Below, piece by piece: positions 33,862-41,677 of a stretch of 45,022 bases of DNA (position 1 is the first letter of the stretch; each line of letters starts with the position of its first letter). The notes under the pieces are model-generated. The model made no database searches and was not told the origin of the DNA. It saw only the letters and a program-made list of their open reading frames with translations. Source of the DNA: Planctomycetota bacterium (GTDB lineage Bacteria; Planctomycetota; UBA1135); NCBI GenBank assembly GCA_018671175.1, contig JABHIE010000014.1, positions 1-45,022 on the forward strand, given 5' to 3'. The position numbers and the translations under genes were made by a program.

Positions 33862-35382
33862 CTACTGGATGACCAGCTCTAGCCCGTTTGAGACCTCATT
33901 TACACCCCAGTAGCCGAGCTCGATGGCTTGCGTCCAGATTGTTATGCCGCTAAGCCCTGCAGGCACGGGGGCTTGCGTCGTTGCGGTGCCGCCGACAACA
34001 TCTACAGGCGCCATGTGGTTAATCGGCATGCTCATGTCAAGAGGGCCATAAGGGCTTTGAGTTGGGCCAGGGCCTGAGATTGAGTAGCAGAAGACGACAT
34101 CAGAAAGCAGCGTGCATTCATTCATGGTGAGGGTGGCCGTCCCGCCTGCGACGAGGCCTGTTACGGCATAGCGTCCGCCACCGCCGCCTGATCCGCTGTC
34201 GTACCAACCTGCGCAGGTGTCAGCTGTATTGTTGAGCGAGCGCCAGTTTTCTTCGCTGTTTGCCACACCCATCGCGTATCCGCTGTAGGTCACATTAGGG
34301 TTTGAGAACCGCTTAACCCTTGTGCCGGGCGAGTAGGCCATCACCGTGCGATAGCGATTGTTGCTCGTGCGGAAGCCAAAGGAATAGTTGTATGCGCCCG
34401 AGCTCGCATTGCCGCGGTCATGGGTTGAGCCCATGTTGTGACCCAGTTCGTGACCAAAACTGTAATAGCCGGTTGCGCAAGACCGCGCGACTACGGAAAA
34501 GGCGTTGGAGCGGAAGCTGTGGCTTGGGTTGGTCATTAAGTAGGCGATGCCGCAATACTGAGAACCCGAAACAATCTCACATACGATGTCTGCACCGTAC
34601 TGCTCACGCCAATCATGGATCTCATCAATCTGGCCATCGTTCGTGCTTTTGAGTCGGCCCAATTCGGTCGAAAAGCTTGAGTTGGAAGTGTAATTCGACA
34701 GCTCAGCGCTATGGATGAGAACCAACTCTTGGTCAACTTGGCTCGACGAATAGGATTGGTTGGTCTCGGTAATGGCGAGATTCAGCATCGAATTCATAGC
34801 GTTTGTGCCACCCTGAGCGGATCGCGCCGCCGAGGTGTAGACAATCATGACATCGATATTCGGGGTGCCAGCGGTTGGAAGACTTCCGTTTTGCGAGCTT
34901 TTCTGAGTCGCATGGCTGTGGACGGCTTGGCCAATTCCAGTGGCGCATTCTGGATATGCGGTTTGATCGGATTCCCAAACAATGTGCCCACCTAATGAAG
35001 TGCCTTCGATTTTGTACAGATTATCTTGCCAGCGCAGGGTTGCGGCCACAGCACCTTGAGTTGAGACCAAAACGAAATCACCATCGGCGTCGCCCTCAAG
35101 TCGGCCCGTCCAGATCCAGGCGCCATTCGTGCCAGGAATCATGCTTTCAAAAATAGCAACGGGGCGGATGTCGTCAAATAGGTTAATCGTTGTGCGGGCA
35201 GCGGTTGGGTCGAAGCTAGCTGCTTGAAGCAAGCTGAGATCCATATCGATGAAGCGTTCGCGGACTTCGGAGACTAATTGGAGGGGCACCCAACCGTCGG
35301 GCGGAGAGACCTCGACGCACAATTCGGGGGCAGAAGATTGCGCGGGGAGCGCGAGAACGCAGGCAAGCAGTAATTGCAACAT
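33862..35382 (-). CDS. secreted zinc metalloprotease, M12B/reprolysin-like, with C-terminal domain
   Basis: 506 residues with a signal peptide (about 17 residues). The zinc site is HELGHNMGSTHD (His311, Glu312, His315, His321) followed by the Met-turn VMAYS near residue 348, so it is a metzincin with an intact active site. A pro-region probably covers residues 20-170 before the start of the core (IDVMIVYTSAAR). The core is Ser/Asn-rich. After a Gly-rich linker (about 397-402) comes an 100-residue domain (YSISGPGPTQSPYGP, VPAGLSGITIWTQAIE) that looks like the C-terminal modules I associate with secreted planctomycete proteins. It would be released or attached outside the cell; substrate unknown. 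It begins 71 nt after the upstream gene. Confidence 0.88.
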   Translation of the reverse strand: MLQLLLACVLALPAQSSAPELCVEVSPPDGWVPLQLVSEVRERFIDMDLSLLQAASFDPTAARTTINLFDDIRPVAIFESMIPGTNGAWIWTGRLEGDADGDFVLVSTQGAVAATLRWQDNLYKIEGTSLGGHIVWESDQTAYPECATGIGQAVHSHATQKSSQNGSLPTAGTPNIDVMIVYTSAARSAQGGTNAMNSMLNLAITETNQSYSSSQVDQELVLIHSAELSNYTSNSSFSTELGRLKSTNDGQIDEIHDWREQYGADIVCEIVSGSQYCGIAYLMTNPSHSFRSNAFSVVARSCATGYYSFGHELGHNMGSTHDRGNASSGAYNYSFGFRTSNNRYRTVMAYSPGTRVKRFSNPNVTYSGYAMGVANSEENWRSLNNTADTCAGWYDSGSGGGGGRYAVTGLVAGGTATLTMNECTLLSDVVFCYSISGPGPTQSPYGPLDMSMPINHMAPVDVVGGTATTQAPVPAGLSGITIWTQAIELGYWGVNEVSNGLELVIQ

Positions 35383-35453
35383 TGTAGTAGTTTAGCAGGG
35401 AGTTGAGGTGGGTAACTACAAAATGGACGGTGCTTCGGCCGCTTGCGTTCCGC

Positions 35454-36728
35454 TTATCTTTTCGAGTAATTTTTCATTACCCACTTGGACCAGCCTTTGT
35501 CAAACTCTCCAGGGGAGAGGCGCCAGGCTTGGTCAAGGAGTTTGAGCTGCTCTTTGGCCATCACAGCGTGGCTTGGCGCAATTGCGCCGCCGACTCGACT
35601 CGATACACCAAGCATAAAGGTGGAGAACCCCTCGTCGCCAAGCGACATGAGGTAGTCGACCCTCGACCACATCATCATGGTTTCGCTGAAAGTGATGCCC
35701 GTCCAGTCTTCGCGGTTAATCAGCTCTTCGGCAGTAGGGAAATACTTGTGCTTTACGCGCGCGCGCACTTTGGGCTCCCAGTTGGTTTCGTCACGCAAAT
35801 CGACATCACCGTTGTTGACCTTTGAGAAATTGTTGGAGTCGGGGTTGACGCGCCGTGCATACCAGTGCGCCAAACCTTCGTGCCACCAGAATGGAGGGTT
35901 AAAAGCAAAGTGCTTGATGCCCGCAATTAAATTGCGCGTAACATGAAAAGTCATGTGCGCATGCAATAGGGTGTCGTCGTAATAAGTCTTTTCGGCTTCC
36001 TCGCAGGCCGACCCGAAAAACATATTGCCCTCAAGGCCAAAGCACCAAACAAAAGGGCTTTGAGGCTCTTGGCCGGCAAAAGCAGACGAGAAGCGCGAGA
36101 TTCCACTTTTCTTCTCTAAGAGAAGAATGGTGAATTTGTCTTTCATGCCCATATAGGCGCCTTCGCCTCGATATTCGCCGCCAGGGGTTTGCCCAGGCGC
36201 CGTTGGCCAGTAACCCGCAGGCACGCCTAAGCGATCTTCGATGTCGGTGTATAAAGCCTCAAGGCGGCTAGCGTATAAATGCACACGCAACCAAGGGTCA
36301 ACGAATTTAGGCTTTTTAGGGATGTTGGGCAGCGTCTTGCGCAACTCAGCAATCTCGGCACGAGTGGCCTTCTTTTTCTTTTGGCTCGTGCCAAGTGAGC
36401 ACTTAGGCAAAGCCGAGCCAATGCGGAAGTGCTCGGTTTCGACCCAAAGCAAATCGATATTGCCAAGGACTGACTCAATCTTGTCGGTCTTTTGCTGCCC
36501 GATAAAGGGGAACGGTGCGTAGGCGACAATGCCGGCAGCTTGCATCAGCGCCGGGTCTTCCTCAGTGTAGGGGTCTGGCTCTGGTTCTTTTTCGTCGTCT
36601 TGGGCGGCGTATAAAGACCCAGCCTGCAGGCTTACCAAGAGGCAGGCCAGCAGGCTGGAGAGAAACCGAAAAGAAATGCGTTTATTCTTTTGGCTTGGGT
36701 TTGACCGTGAGGAGGAGTTCGGAAACAT
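35454..36728 (-). CDS. secreted peptidase-MA-like (gluzincin-fold) protein with altered HExxH
   Basis: 424 residues, with a hydrophobic signal segment at about 20-41 after a basic N-terminus. The region 250-292 aligns with peptidase-MA proteins: HMTFH (His258 to His262) replaces HExxH, with Met259 in place of the catalytic Glu, and WWHEGLAHWYARR retains the third ligand Glu284. It may bind metal but probably does not cut peptides in the usual way. The start overlaps the thioredoxin-like gene by 47 nt, so the two are made together. A paralog with the same arrangement is at 40291-41493. Function unknown. Confidence 0.7.
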   Translation of the reverse strand: MFPNSSSRSNPSQKNKRISFRFLSSLLACLLVSLQAGSLYAAQDDEKEPEPDPYTEEDPALMQAAGIVAYAPFPFIGQQKTDKIESVLGNIDLLWVETEHFRIGSALPKCSLGTSQKKKKATRAEIAELRKTLPNIPKKPKFVDPWLRVHLYASRLEALYTDIEDRLGVPAGYWPTAPGQTPGGEYRGEGAYMGMKDKFTILLLEKKSGISRFSSAFAGQEPQSPFVWCFGLEGNMFFGSACEEAEKTYYDDTLLHAHMTFHVTRNLIAGIKHFAFNPPFWWHEGLAHWYARRVNPDSNNFSKVNNGDVDLRDETNWEPKVRARVKHKYFPTAEELINREDWTGITFSETMMMWSRVDYLMSLGDEGFSTFMLGVSSRVGGAIAPSHAVMAKEQLKLLDQAWRLSPGEFDKGWSKWVMKNYSKR

Positions 36729-37650
36729 CTTTTTCTTGTTGCGCCACAGCTTCTTTTTTCAGCCGGACTTTAGTCAAACTCTTGTTTAACTTTTTCAGTT
36801 TAGAAGATTTCGGACCGTTCCTTTCAATTTCTGAGTCGATTTGCTCGAGGAGCCGCTTTTCGTCGGCATCCCAGCGATCGTATTGCGAGATGATTTTATT
36901 TAGCTCGCGAATCGCCTTTTGAGGGCTCTTTTTGTAGGAGCGCTCAAGGACGGAATCCATGGCTTCCCAGAGCTCGGTGCGCGACTGGTCACCCTTGAGT
37001 GGGATGGCGTTGGAGCCGTCGTAATCACTAACGAAAAGGTGTGGCGGGTGCTTGTCTTCGAAAAGAGCGTGGAAGGGGTGGTCAACCTCGGTGATGTGCG
37101 TGGGTAACTTGACGCAGTGGAACCAGCGCGACATCAAGAAGGTGCGTTGATTGTCGTTACCTTTTGAAAGCAAGGCGTCGTCTGTTCCGTTGCAGGTGTC
37201 GCATTCGCGCAGAATTAGCAGTGGGCGCAAATCGTCGCCCGCAATCTCTGCGTAGGCGCGCTCAGCTGGAAGAGCCACCCGGGGGCCAGAGGCAACTGTG
37301 CCACGAGTCGGCGCGGCGTTTTGTGGCTGAGGCTTATGGAAAACAGGGTAGTCCCATGGCATCTGCAAAAGTTTCTTGGCTGTTTTGCCATGAACGATGT
37401 GCAAGCGAGGGGCTGCGCCGCCACCCGTGGATGGAGCCGCTGGCCCTGCGGGTGCAGCAGGTGCGCCGCCCGTTGCTGCGCCGGGTGCTGCAGGAGCTGC
37501 GGGTGCGGCTGGAACGCCGCCGCCGCCAGGTGTGGATGTGTCACCAGGACCCTGGTAACTCGGAGGGGGGCATCATTGAGGCGTCGCAGAAGCGGTCGCG
37601 GCTAAAGCGGCAACGGCAAGTGCGGAAAGGACGAGTGAGGAGAAACGCAT
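36682..37650 (-). CDS. exported thioredoxin-like protein interrupted by in-frame UGA; candidate selenoprotein or nonsense-broken gene
   Basis: Codons 1-25 from ATG 37650 encode a good signal peptide (hydrophobic core, ATASA cleavage site). Codon 26 is TGA (37573-37575). The same frame then continues as Cys, a Pro/Ala/Gly-rich linker of about 50 residues, and a 240-residue domain. That domain contains LLILRECDTCNG (CxxC, near codons 150-153), RWFHCVKLP and LFVSDYDG, a thioredoxin-like layout, and ends with a Lys/Glu-rich coiled-coil-like tail. Without read-through the only start is TTG 37404, which would drop the linker and leave no signal peptide. An SECIS-like hairpin lies at 37540-37559. 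CATAAT sits 6 nt before ATG 37650. It overlaps the downstream gene by 47 nt. A sequencing error is possible. Confidence 0.6.
37540..37559 (-). promoter_or_regulatory. SECIS-like hairpin downstream of the in-frame UGA
   Basis: On the minus strand GUUACCAG pairs with CUGGUGAC (8 bp, one U-G wobble) around the loop GGUC. The loop lies 22-25 nt after the last base of the UGA codon. Bacterial selenocysteine insertion elements are hairpins in this distance range with a G in the first two loop bases, and the E. coli fdhF loop is GGUC. The bulged U of fdhF is absent. Confidence 0.4.
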
Positions 37651-37721
37651 AGAGCCATTATGGGGCATAATTGACGCTGTTTCGGTGTATATCTGAGTTT
37701 TCTATAAATCAGCCTCATCAA

Positions 37722-39236
37722 TCACGAGGTGCTTAAAACTCGTCGGACGGCATCTGACCAACCATTTCGGCGATTTTCGGCCTCATCTTGGCTCATAGCT
37801 GGCTCAAAAAGCCCATTCCTGCGCCATTTTTTGCCAAGATCGGCGAGGTTGCCGTCAGCTCGTACTGAAAGACTTGCAAAGGCCGCGGCGCCCCAAGCTG
37901 TGGTCTCAATATTTGCCGGCCGCTCGATAGGGATGCGCGTAATATCGGCAAGAGACTGCGCAAACCAGTCGTTGGCCGCCATCCCGCCGTCAATGCGGAG
38001 TAGGTCAGGCAGAGGTGCGCCGTCTGCCACTTGGGCATCAAGCAGGTCTGCGGTTTGAAAGGCTGACGCTTCAAGCCCTGCTCGAATCAAATCGGCGGCC
38101 GTTGCATCTCTGGTAATTCCGTGAATGGCACCGCGGGCGTGTGGATCCCAGTGGGGTGCACCTAAGCCGGTGAAAGCCGGCACTAAATAAACGCGGCGGT
38201 CGGAAGAGGCCGTTGCCGCAAGCGTGGCTGTTTGAGCAGCGTCTTTGAAAAGCCCAAGCCCGTCACGAAGCCATTGGATCACCGTTCCGGCGTGGAAAAT
38301 TGAGCCTTCGAGAGCGAATGAATCATCATTGTTGATTCGGTTTGCTACGGTTGTCAAGAGACGATTTTTGGAGTGGAAAATGTCTTTTCCGGTGTGCAGC
38401 AGCGTGAAGCATCCCGTGCCGAATGTGGCTTTCATTTGGCCAGCTTCAAGGCAGGCCTGCCCCGCAAGAGCGGCTTGTTGATCACCAAGAATGCCTCGAA
38501 TTGGAATCGGCGTGCCGAAAAGCTCGGGGTGCGTTTCGCCGAAAGCATCAGAACTGTTGCGGATTTCTGGCAACAGGTTCATGGGTACATCGAGAGCAGC
38601 GCATAAATCGGCAGACCAATCACCTTGAGCAAGATCGTACAGCAAAGTGCGAGATGCATTTGTCGGGTCAGTTGCATGCAATGGCGCAGTGCCCCGCGCT
38701 CGTGCGCCACCGCCGGTAAGTCGCCAAAGTAAAAAGGAGTCAACTGTGCCAAATGCGAGCTGGCCAGCATTTGCCTTTTCACGCGCGTGGGGAACATTGT
38801 CGAGTAGCCACTTGAGCTTTGTTCCAGAAAAATAAGGGTCTAGCAAGAGCCCTGTTTTCTTTTGAAACTGTGGCTCAAGGCCATTTTGACGCATAGAATC
38901 GCAGATTTCGGAGGTGCGACGATCTTGCCATACAATCGCACGGTGGAGTGGTTCACCTGTTTTGCGATCCCAGAGAAGGGTCGTTTCACGCTGATTGGTG
39001 ATGCCCAATGCGGCGACATCTTTCGCGAGCGTTTTACCTCGCTCAAGGACTTCGCGTAAAACCGAGACGCTATCTTGCCAGAGGTCGATGGGGTCATGCT
39101 CAACCCAGCCATCTTGCGGGAAATGTTGCGGCAGCTCTTGTTGCGCTACAGCAACCACGCTGCCGTCAGCATCAAATAGAATCGCGCGCGTAGAGGTCGT
39201 CCCTTGGTCGAGTGCGAGCAGGTGTTTGCGCATCAT
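37722..39236 (-). CDS. glpK: glycerol kinase
   Basis: 504 residues, the standard length. FGGY features: LDQGTTSTRAILFD at the N-terminus, GWVEHDPIDLW, GITNQRETTLLWD, IVWQDRRTS, and PYFSGTKLKWLLDN, followed by GTVDSFLLWRLTGG. The C-terminal half has YLVPAFTGLGAPHWDPHARG and DGGMAANDWFAQSLADI. It phosphorylates glycerol to glycerol 3-phosphate with ATP. It starts 5 nt after a phosphodiesterase lipoprotein gene on the same strand, so phosphodiester breakdown and glycerol use may be coupled. Confidence 0.98.
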   Translation of the reverse strand: MMRKHLLALDQGTTSTRAILFDADGSVVAVAQQELPQHFPQDGWVEHDPIDLWQDSVSVLREVLERGKTLAKDVAALGITNQRETTLLWDRKTGEPLHRAIVWQDRRTSEICDSMRQNGLEPQFQKKTGLLLDPYFSGTKLKWLLDNVPHAREKANAGQLAFGTVDSFLLWRLTGGGARARGTAPLHATDPTNASRTLLYDLAQGDWSADLCAALDVPMNLLPEIRNSSDAFGETHPELFGTPIPIRGILGDQQAALAGQACLEAGQMKATFGTGCFTLLHTGKDIFHSKNRLLTTVANRINNDDSFALEGSIFHAGTVIQWLRDGLGLFKDAAQTATLAATASSDRRVYLVPAFTGLGAPHWDPHARGAIHGITRDATAADLIRAGLEASAFQTADLLDAQVADGAPLPDLLRIDGGMAANDWFAQSLADITRIPIERPANIETTAWGAAAFASLSVRADGNLADLGKKWRRNGLFEPAMSQDEAENRRNGWSDAVRRVLSTS

Positions 39237-39241
39237 TTTGA

Positions 39242-40294
39242 TTAGGGTTGGGTAACCAAATCTTGTCTCGCGTTTAGTGACGAACCATGAAGTGAGGGCA
39301 GGCCCAAAAGATGTCGCGCGAGGTTTGCAATCTCGCCATTGCGGATGGGCGGCAACCCGCTAGCCAAACCATGCGGATTTTGCAGAGAGGGGTCTTTTCG
39401 GGTATCAAGATTAATCGCATATAAATCATTATTCTTGAGAGTGCCAACACTAGCTGTTTCGCCCGCCCATGTGAGGAATGGAATGATGTAATTAATCCAC
39501 ATTCCGGCGTTGCCCCAATGGTTGTTGGAAGGTGATCCGCCTCCGTGATCGGCCGTGAGCAAGATGGCCGTCCGGCTGCGAATATGGGGGTGAGCATCAA
39601 GCCACTCAAAAATAAGGCCTAGTTGGCGGTCGACTTCCTGAACAGAAAGTCGATACGCCGAATCTTCAGTCATATCCCAGTTGTGCATATGCCCAGCGAC
39701 ATCGGGGCCCAAGTAGTGCAAGAAAACAAGTTGCCTTGAGCGAGAACTGTCAGGAAGAGTGGCCTTTTCGAAATGCTCCAGCACTGCATGGGTGAGCGTC
39801 TCTTGCTGCTGGATGACATCAGCTTCAACGCTGGCGCTGAGGATGACGGATTGGTCAATCTCCCAAGTCTCTGTAAAGAGCTGGAACTTGTCTTTACCCG
39901 CAAATAGCGCGCTAAGAACCCCATTTTCTTTGCAGTCATCAAAAGCACCAGGGAGGATCTCGCCGTCTGCGTCAAGCAATTGTGCGCCAGCGGGTGCAAG
40001 CGAGTTGCCTGTCCAACCGTGAGCCGTTGGGCCGGCGGTGACAAAACGCCCAGTCAGCATGCTGGTGTGGTTTGGCAAAGTCACCTGAAAGTCAGGGTCA
40101 GTGCGGGCATTAAGGGTGCCGACACCCTCTTGCATTAAACGATGAAAGTGAGGCAACTCGTCAGGCCCACCCGCGATGAGAGCGTCTGAGCGCAAACCGT
40201 CAACGCTGATTGCGAGAACATGGTCGTAGCTCGGCGTAATCTGAGCGCAGCCGACGCTCAGGAAGAGCGCGAAAAAGGTGAGTAGGCGGGTCAT
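39242..40294 (-). CDS. type I phosphodiesterase / alkaline-phosphatase superfamily lipoprotein
   Basis: 350 residues from ATG 40294 (overlapping the upstream stop in ATGA). A signal peptide ends at SVGCAQ, a likely lipidation Cys. The nucleotide pyrophosphatase/phosphodiesterase fold is shown by LAISVDGLRSDAL (metal-binding Asp), TLPNHTSMLTGRFV (nucleophile Thr), LGPDVAGHMHNWD and TADHGGGSPSNNHWG. It hydrolyses phosphodiester or phosphomonoester bonds at the cell surface or in the periplasm. It lies 5 nt before glpK, which hints at a glycerol-containing substrate. Confidence 0.9.
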   Translation of the reverse strand: MTRLLTFFALFLSVGCAQITPSYDHVLAISVDGLRSDALIAGGPDELPHFHRLMQEGVGTLNARTDPDFQVTLPNHTSMLTGRFVTAGPTAHGWTGNSLAPAGAQLLDADGEILPGAFDDCKENGVLSALFAGKDKFQLFTETWEIDQSVILSASVEADVIQQQETLTHAVLEHFEKATLPDSSRSRQLVFLHYLGPDVAGHMHNWDMTEDSAYRLSVQEVDRQLGLIFEWLDAHPHIRSRTAILLTADHGGGSPSNNHWGNAGMWINYIIPFLTWAGETASVGTLKNNDLYAINLDTRKDPSLQNPHGLASGLPPIRNGEIANLARHLLGLPSLHGSSLNARQDLVTQP

Positions 40295-41493
40295 AGTTTT
40301 TTGCGCGGTTTTGGGTTTTTGCTGGGGTACTCGGCGGCAACCCACGCCCGCCATTCTTGCTCGACGCGCGCGACATTCCATTTGAAAACTTCTTGGAATG
40401 CGGCGCGGGATGACCTTTTGGCCTTGAGAGATAGAAGTAGGTCGGTCGTTTTGTCGGGGTGAGCTCGCACGAGCCAGTCAAAAAGCGACCACGAAAAGGG
40501 GTGGTCTTCGACATCAAGGTGGCCCGTCATTTTGCGGAGCATAGCGGGCAGGATGGGCTCGCTATGGGTCGCAAGATGGTTTTTGACATGAACGAACCAC
40601 TGACCATTTTTGAAGTTGGCGCGGAGTTTGACTTCATCGATGCAGTAATTGAGCGTTTGGTTGAAGAGCTGCATTTCGTACCAATGAGCCGCACCAGCAT
40701 CAAACCAACCCGCTTTTTGCTGCCCGAGCCAGACTTCCCCGCAGGCGTTGTCGAGTAGTAGGTGAATGGCCGAGTGCACTCCGAGCATCGCCACTAACTT
40801 GGCTTTGTTTTGTAGATGGTCGGAAGGGGTCGAAGCCGTCGAAACAGGGGCGGGCCCCATCAATTTAAAATCGCCTGACCCCGACGCGCCCAAAACATGG
40901 TGCATTGCGGTGAGGTGGTCATCGACTTTACCCCAGAACCAAATACGCGGTTTTTCGCCGGTGTACCAAACATCGGGGAAATGCCCCTCGAAAAGCAAGG
41001 CCGCCTTTTCGGCTTCTTGCAGCATTAGGTGGGCAAAAAGATGAGCGTCGGTCTTGGATTTGCCATTGCGCAACTTGTGAGCGTCAATTTGCACGACAAA
41101 ATGTTCGCCCTCAACGCGCACGATTTCGCGCTTGAACTGATCGCGGCACGGGTCGGGTTGATTCAGGCGATGCTCGAAACGGCCTTGCCGCTCATACATG
41201 ACCCGGCTTTCGGGGCCACCTTCACACTTTTCACAGGGGATGAGCAGAGCGCCAAAGCATTTTTTACAAGCCGCCGCTTGAGAGCAAAAAACGGCCGCAT
41301 GCTCAAGCTCTGTCATTTTGCCGTGCAATTTGCAGTCGTTGACGCCGCGGTGGTCGCATTTGCGGCAGCCATCAGGCTCATCATCAGCGAAAAGCTCATC
41401 GATAGAGTCTTCTTGCGGGTGGCAGGTGGCGATGGCGACTGGCAGAGCCGAGTTTGGCAGGACGGCCATGGACGCGAGGAGGAGGAAAAGCAT
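40291..41493 (-). CDS. exported CxxC-rich peptidase-MA-like protein with degenerate active site
   Basis: 400 residues from ATG 41493; the open frame extends upstream through a non-coding region. A short signal peptide (MLFLLLASMAVL) is followed by a Cys-rich module at about 43-93: CRKC, CKLHG, CKKC and CEKC, arranged like the DnaJ-type zinc-binding repeat. The rest (about 127-400) is a paralog of 35454-36728: VEGEHFVV aligns with VETEHFRI, HSAIH (240-244) takes the place of HExxH with Ser for Glu, and WFDAGAAHWYEMQ aligns with WWHEGLAHWYARR with Ala266 for the ligand Glu. It probably has lost catalysis and one metal ligand. CATAAT lies 7 nt before the ATG. Function unknown. Confidence 0.72.
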   Translation of the reverse strand: MLFLLLASMAVLPNSALPVAIATCHPQEDSIDELFADDEPDGCRKCDHRGVNDCKLHGKMTELEHAAVFCSQAAACKKCFGALLIPCEKCEGGPESRVMYERQGRFEHRLNQPDPCRDQFKREIVRVEGEHFVVQIDAHKLRNGKSKTDAHLFAHLMLQEAEKAALLFEGHFPDVWYTGEKPRIWFWGKVDDHLTAMHHVLGASGSGDFKLMGPAPVSTASTPSDHLQNKAKLVAMLGVHSAIHLLLDNACGEVWLGQQKAGWFDAGAAHWYEMQLFNQTLNYCIDEVKLRANFKNGQWFVHVKNHLATHSEPILPAMLRKMTGHLDVEDHPFSWSLFDWLVRAHPDKTTDLLLSLKAKRSSRAAFQEVFKWNVARVEQEWRAWVAAEYPSKNPKPRKKL

Positions 41494-41650
41494 CGCCTCG
41501 ATTATGCCGCATATCTCAGACAATTTATGCCAATGGTGCAGTGTATTTCCCCATTTTGAAAGGAAAGGGATATGAAATGCCCTATTTAGGGTCCGCGCCA
41601 TATATTGACCTTGATAGGTATAGAGATTGCGATTTATGGATGTGTCCACA

Positions 41651-41664
41651 GGGGCAATTGCCCC
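41651..41664. promoter_or_regulatory. 14-bp palindrome just upstream of the Shine-Dalgarno of the FadL-like gene
   Basis: GGGGCAATTGCCCC is a perfect palindrome that ends one base before AGGAGA (41665-41670), the ribosome binding site of the gene starting at 41678. It could act as an operator or as an mRNA hairpin next to the ribosome site. It lies in the 184-bp divergent gap between 41493 and 41678. A TTGATA (41613-41618) upstream of TATGGA is a weak candidate promoter. Confidence 0.5.
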
Positions 41665-41677
41665 AGGAGAAATAAAA

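Noticed and set aside
37164-37652. 162-residue plus-strand open frame rich in Arg and Gln
   Set aside because: It is antisense to the signal peptide and Pro/Ala linker of the thioredoxin-like gene; its composition is just the complement of that GC-rich repeat-like linker.
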